From: Desulfobacteraceae bacterium UBA2174
Lineage (GTDB): Bacteria; Desulfobacterota; Desulfobacteria; Desulfobacterales; UBA2174
NCBI GenBank assembly: GCA_002327445.1
Contig: DCWA01000041.1
Location: forward strand, 1 to 64,000
Direction: 5' to 3'
DNA: 64,000 nucleotides
Below are positions 63,429 through 64,000 of this stretch, piece by piece. The notes beneath the pieces were generated by a model that was given only the letters and a program-made list of their open reading frames with translations, had not been told where the DNA came from and did no database searches. Positions within the stretch are counted from its first letter, which is position 1. Each line of letters starts with the position of its first letter. The translations under genes and the position numbers were made by a program.

Positions 63429-64000
63429 TCACCTCGTGGCGGCGGCAGGCGCCGGCGCGGGCGGGGTTTTTGCCGTGGCGAGGCGCACCGGCGCGCCCGG
63501 TGCCAGCCGTTGAAACCCGTCCACGATCACCTGCTCGCCCGCCTGGAGCCCTTGCTCCACGATCCAGTCGGGCCCGATCCAGGGCCCCATCACCACCGGT
63601 CGGATCTCGGCCTCGCTGCGCGCGTTGACCAGGTAGACGATATGGCCGTTGGCCGTCTGCTGCACCGCTTTCTGCGGCACCCGGATGGCCCGGGGCCGGA
63701 CGGCGCCCTTGATCCAGGCACGCACGAACATCCCGGGAAGCAGCGCCTCCTCGGGATTGGGCAGCTCCACGCGCACCAGAAAGGTGCCGGTCTGGGGGTC
63801 GAGGGTGCGATCGGCGTAAGTGAACCGGCCGGTGCGCGGATAATTTTTGCCGTCGGCCAGTTCCACTTCGATGGTGTACTCACTGGCCGGCGGAGAGACG
63901 ACCCGGCCGCTGGCGATGTCGTCCTGCATCCGGGCGAACTGGTTCTGGGTGACGCTGAATTCGACCCAGATCGGGTCGAGCTGCACCACATGGGACAACT
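63429..64000 (-). CDS. RND efflux periplasmic adaptor subunit, 5-prime partial
   Basis: The last 189 or so residues of a membrane-fusion protein are present: VVQLDPIWVEFSVTQNQFARM, the beta-barrel segment RTGRFTYADRTLDPQTGTF and LLPGMFVRAWIKGAVRPRAIRVPQKAV, ending in an Ala-Pro-rich tail. The frame is open at the right edge, so the start is outside the window. It is 4 bp upstream of the permease in the usual adaptor-permease-channel order. Confidence 0.92.
   Translation of the reverse strand, partial: LSHVVQLDPIWVEFSVTQNQFARMQDDIASGRVVSPPASEYTIEVELADGKNYPRTGRFTYADRTLDPQTGTFLVRVELPNPEEALLPGMFVRAWIKGAVRPRAIRVPQKAVQQTANGHIVYLVNARSEAEIRPVVMGPWIGPDWIVEQGLQAGEQVIVDGFQRLAPGAPVRLATAKTPPAPAPAAATR

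Overview
The window reads as chromosomal DNA of a GC-rich anaerobic deltaproteobacterium (Desulfobacterota), most likely a sulfate reducer of the Desulfobacteraceae/Desulfosarcina type. This is inferred from the gene set, not from a database match: a Ni-CO dehydrogenase (cooS), an Rnf complex led by a multihaem cytochrome c, a ferredoxin:thioredoxin reductase catalytic chain, a membrane pyrophosphatase, a siroheme-decarboxylase-like protein, several B12-type radical SAM proteins, a large FAD/Fe-S lactate-type dehydrogenase and a purH split into two genes. The 16S gene is not in the window, so the genus is not settled.

Layout. 1-4.0 kb is a small accessory, decaying island: an AAA+ ATPase with the start of a subtilisin-like partner, a Panacea/YwgA-like protein, and a yhcG (DUF1016) nuclease gene broken by a 13-bp tandem duplication and bracketed by two copies of a roughly 150-170 bp structured repeat. 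4.0-6.6 kb holds thiol-redox genes (FTR catalytic chain, glutaredoxin-like protein, YyaL/DUF255). 6.7-10.3 kb has cooS behind a Fur-box-like site and a convergent PAS/sigma-54 activator. 10.5-21.5 kb is mostly plus-strand housekeeping: mlaA, serA-DUF1844-ispE, tRNA-Gln, prs-rplY-pth, hppA, carD, rluD, with one minus-strand beta-hydroxyacid dehydrogenase. 21.5-26.0 kb is a minus-strand cytochrome c-rnfCDGEA operon. It has no rnfB, and its RnfD lacks the usual flavin-acceptor threonine.

26.2-43.9 kb is a complete-looking division and cell-wall (dcw) cluster on the minus strand, mraZ-rsmH-ftsL-ftsI-murE-murF-mraY-murD-ftsW-murG-murC-ftsQ-ftsA-ftsZ, followed by a radical SAM gene. Many junctions are 1-8 bp overlaps. 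There is a clear sigma-70 promoter with two MraZ boxes upstream of mraZ. murB and ddl are absent from the cluster.

44.0-47.7 kb carries a flavin-nucleotide-binding protein, an HD hydrolase, the two halves of PurH as separate genes and a small unknown. 47.8-54.0 kb is a LarA-family gene divergent from a large FAD/Fe-S dehydrogenase that is translationally chained to an AhbA/B-like protein and a B12-binding radical SAM protein. 54.1-57.4 kb has a NuoF-tail/GltD-like flavoprotein and a solitary P-loop ATPase. 57.4-58.9 kb is a composite ruin of a cyclopropane-fatty-acid synthase gene fused to the remains of an MFS transporter. 58.9-64.0 kb is an RND efflux operon (adaptor, permease, outer-membrane factor) whose permease is split by one missing base in a C/G run.

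The themes are low-potential electron flow (CODH, Rnf, FTR, PPase, NuoF-like) and envelope biogenesis. I saw no CRISPR array, prophage or intact insertion sequence. The strongest odd signals are the Rnf complex (no RnfB, altered RnfD), the split and divergent PurH, the repeated structured element around yhcG, and the dehydrogenase/AhbB-like/radical-SAM gene chain.
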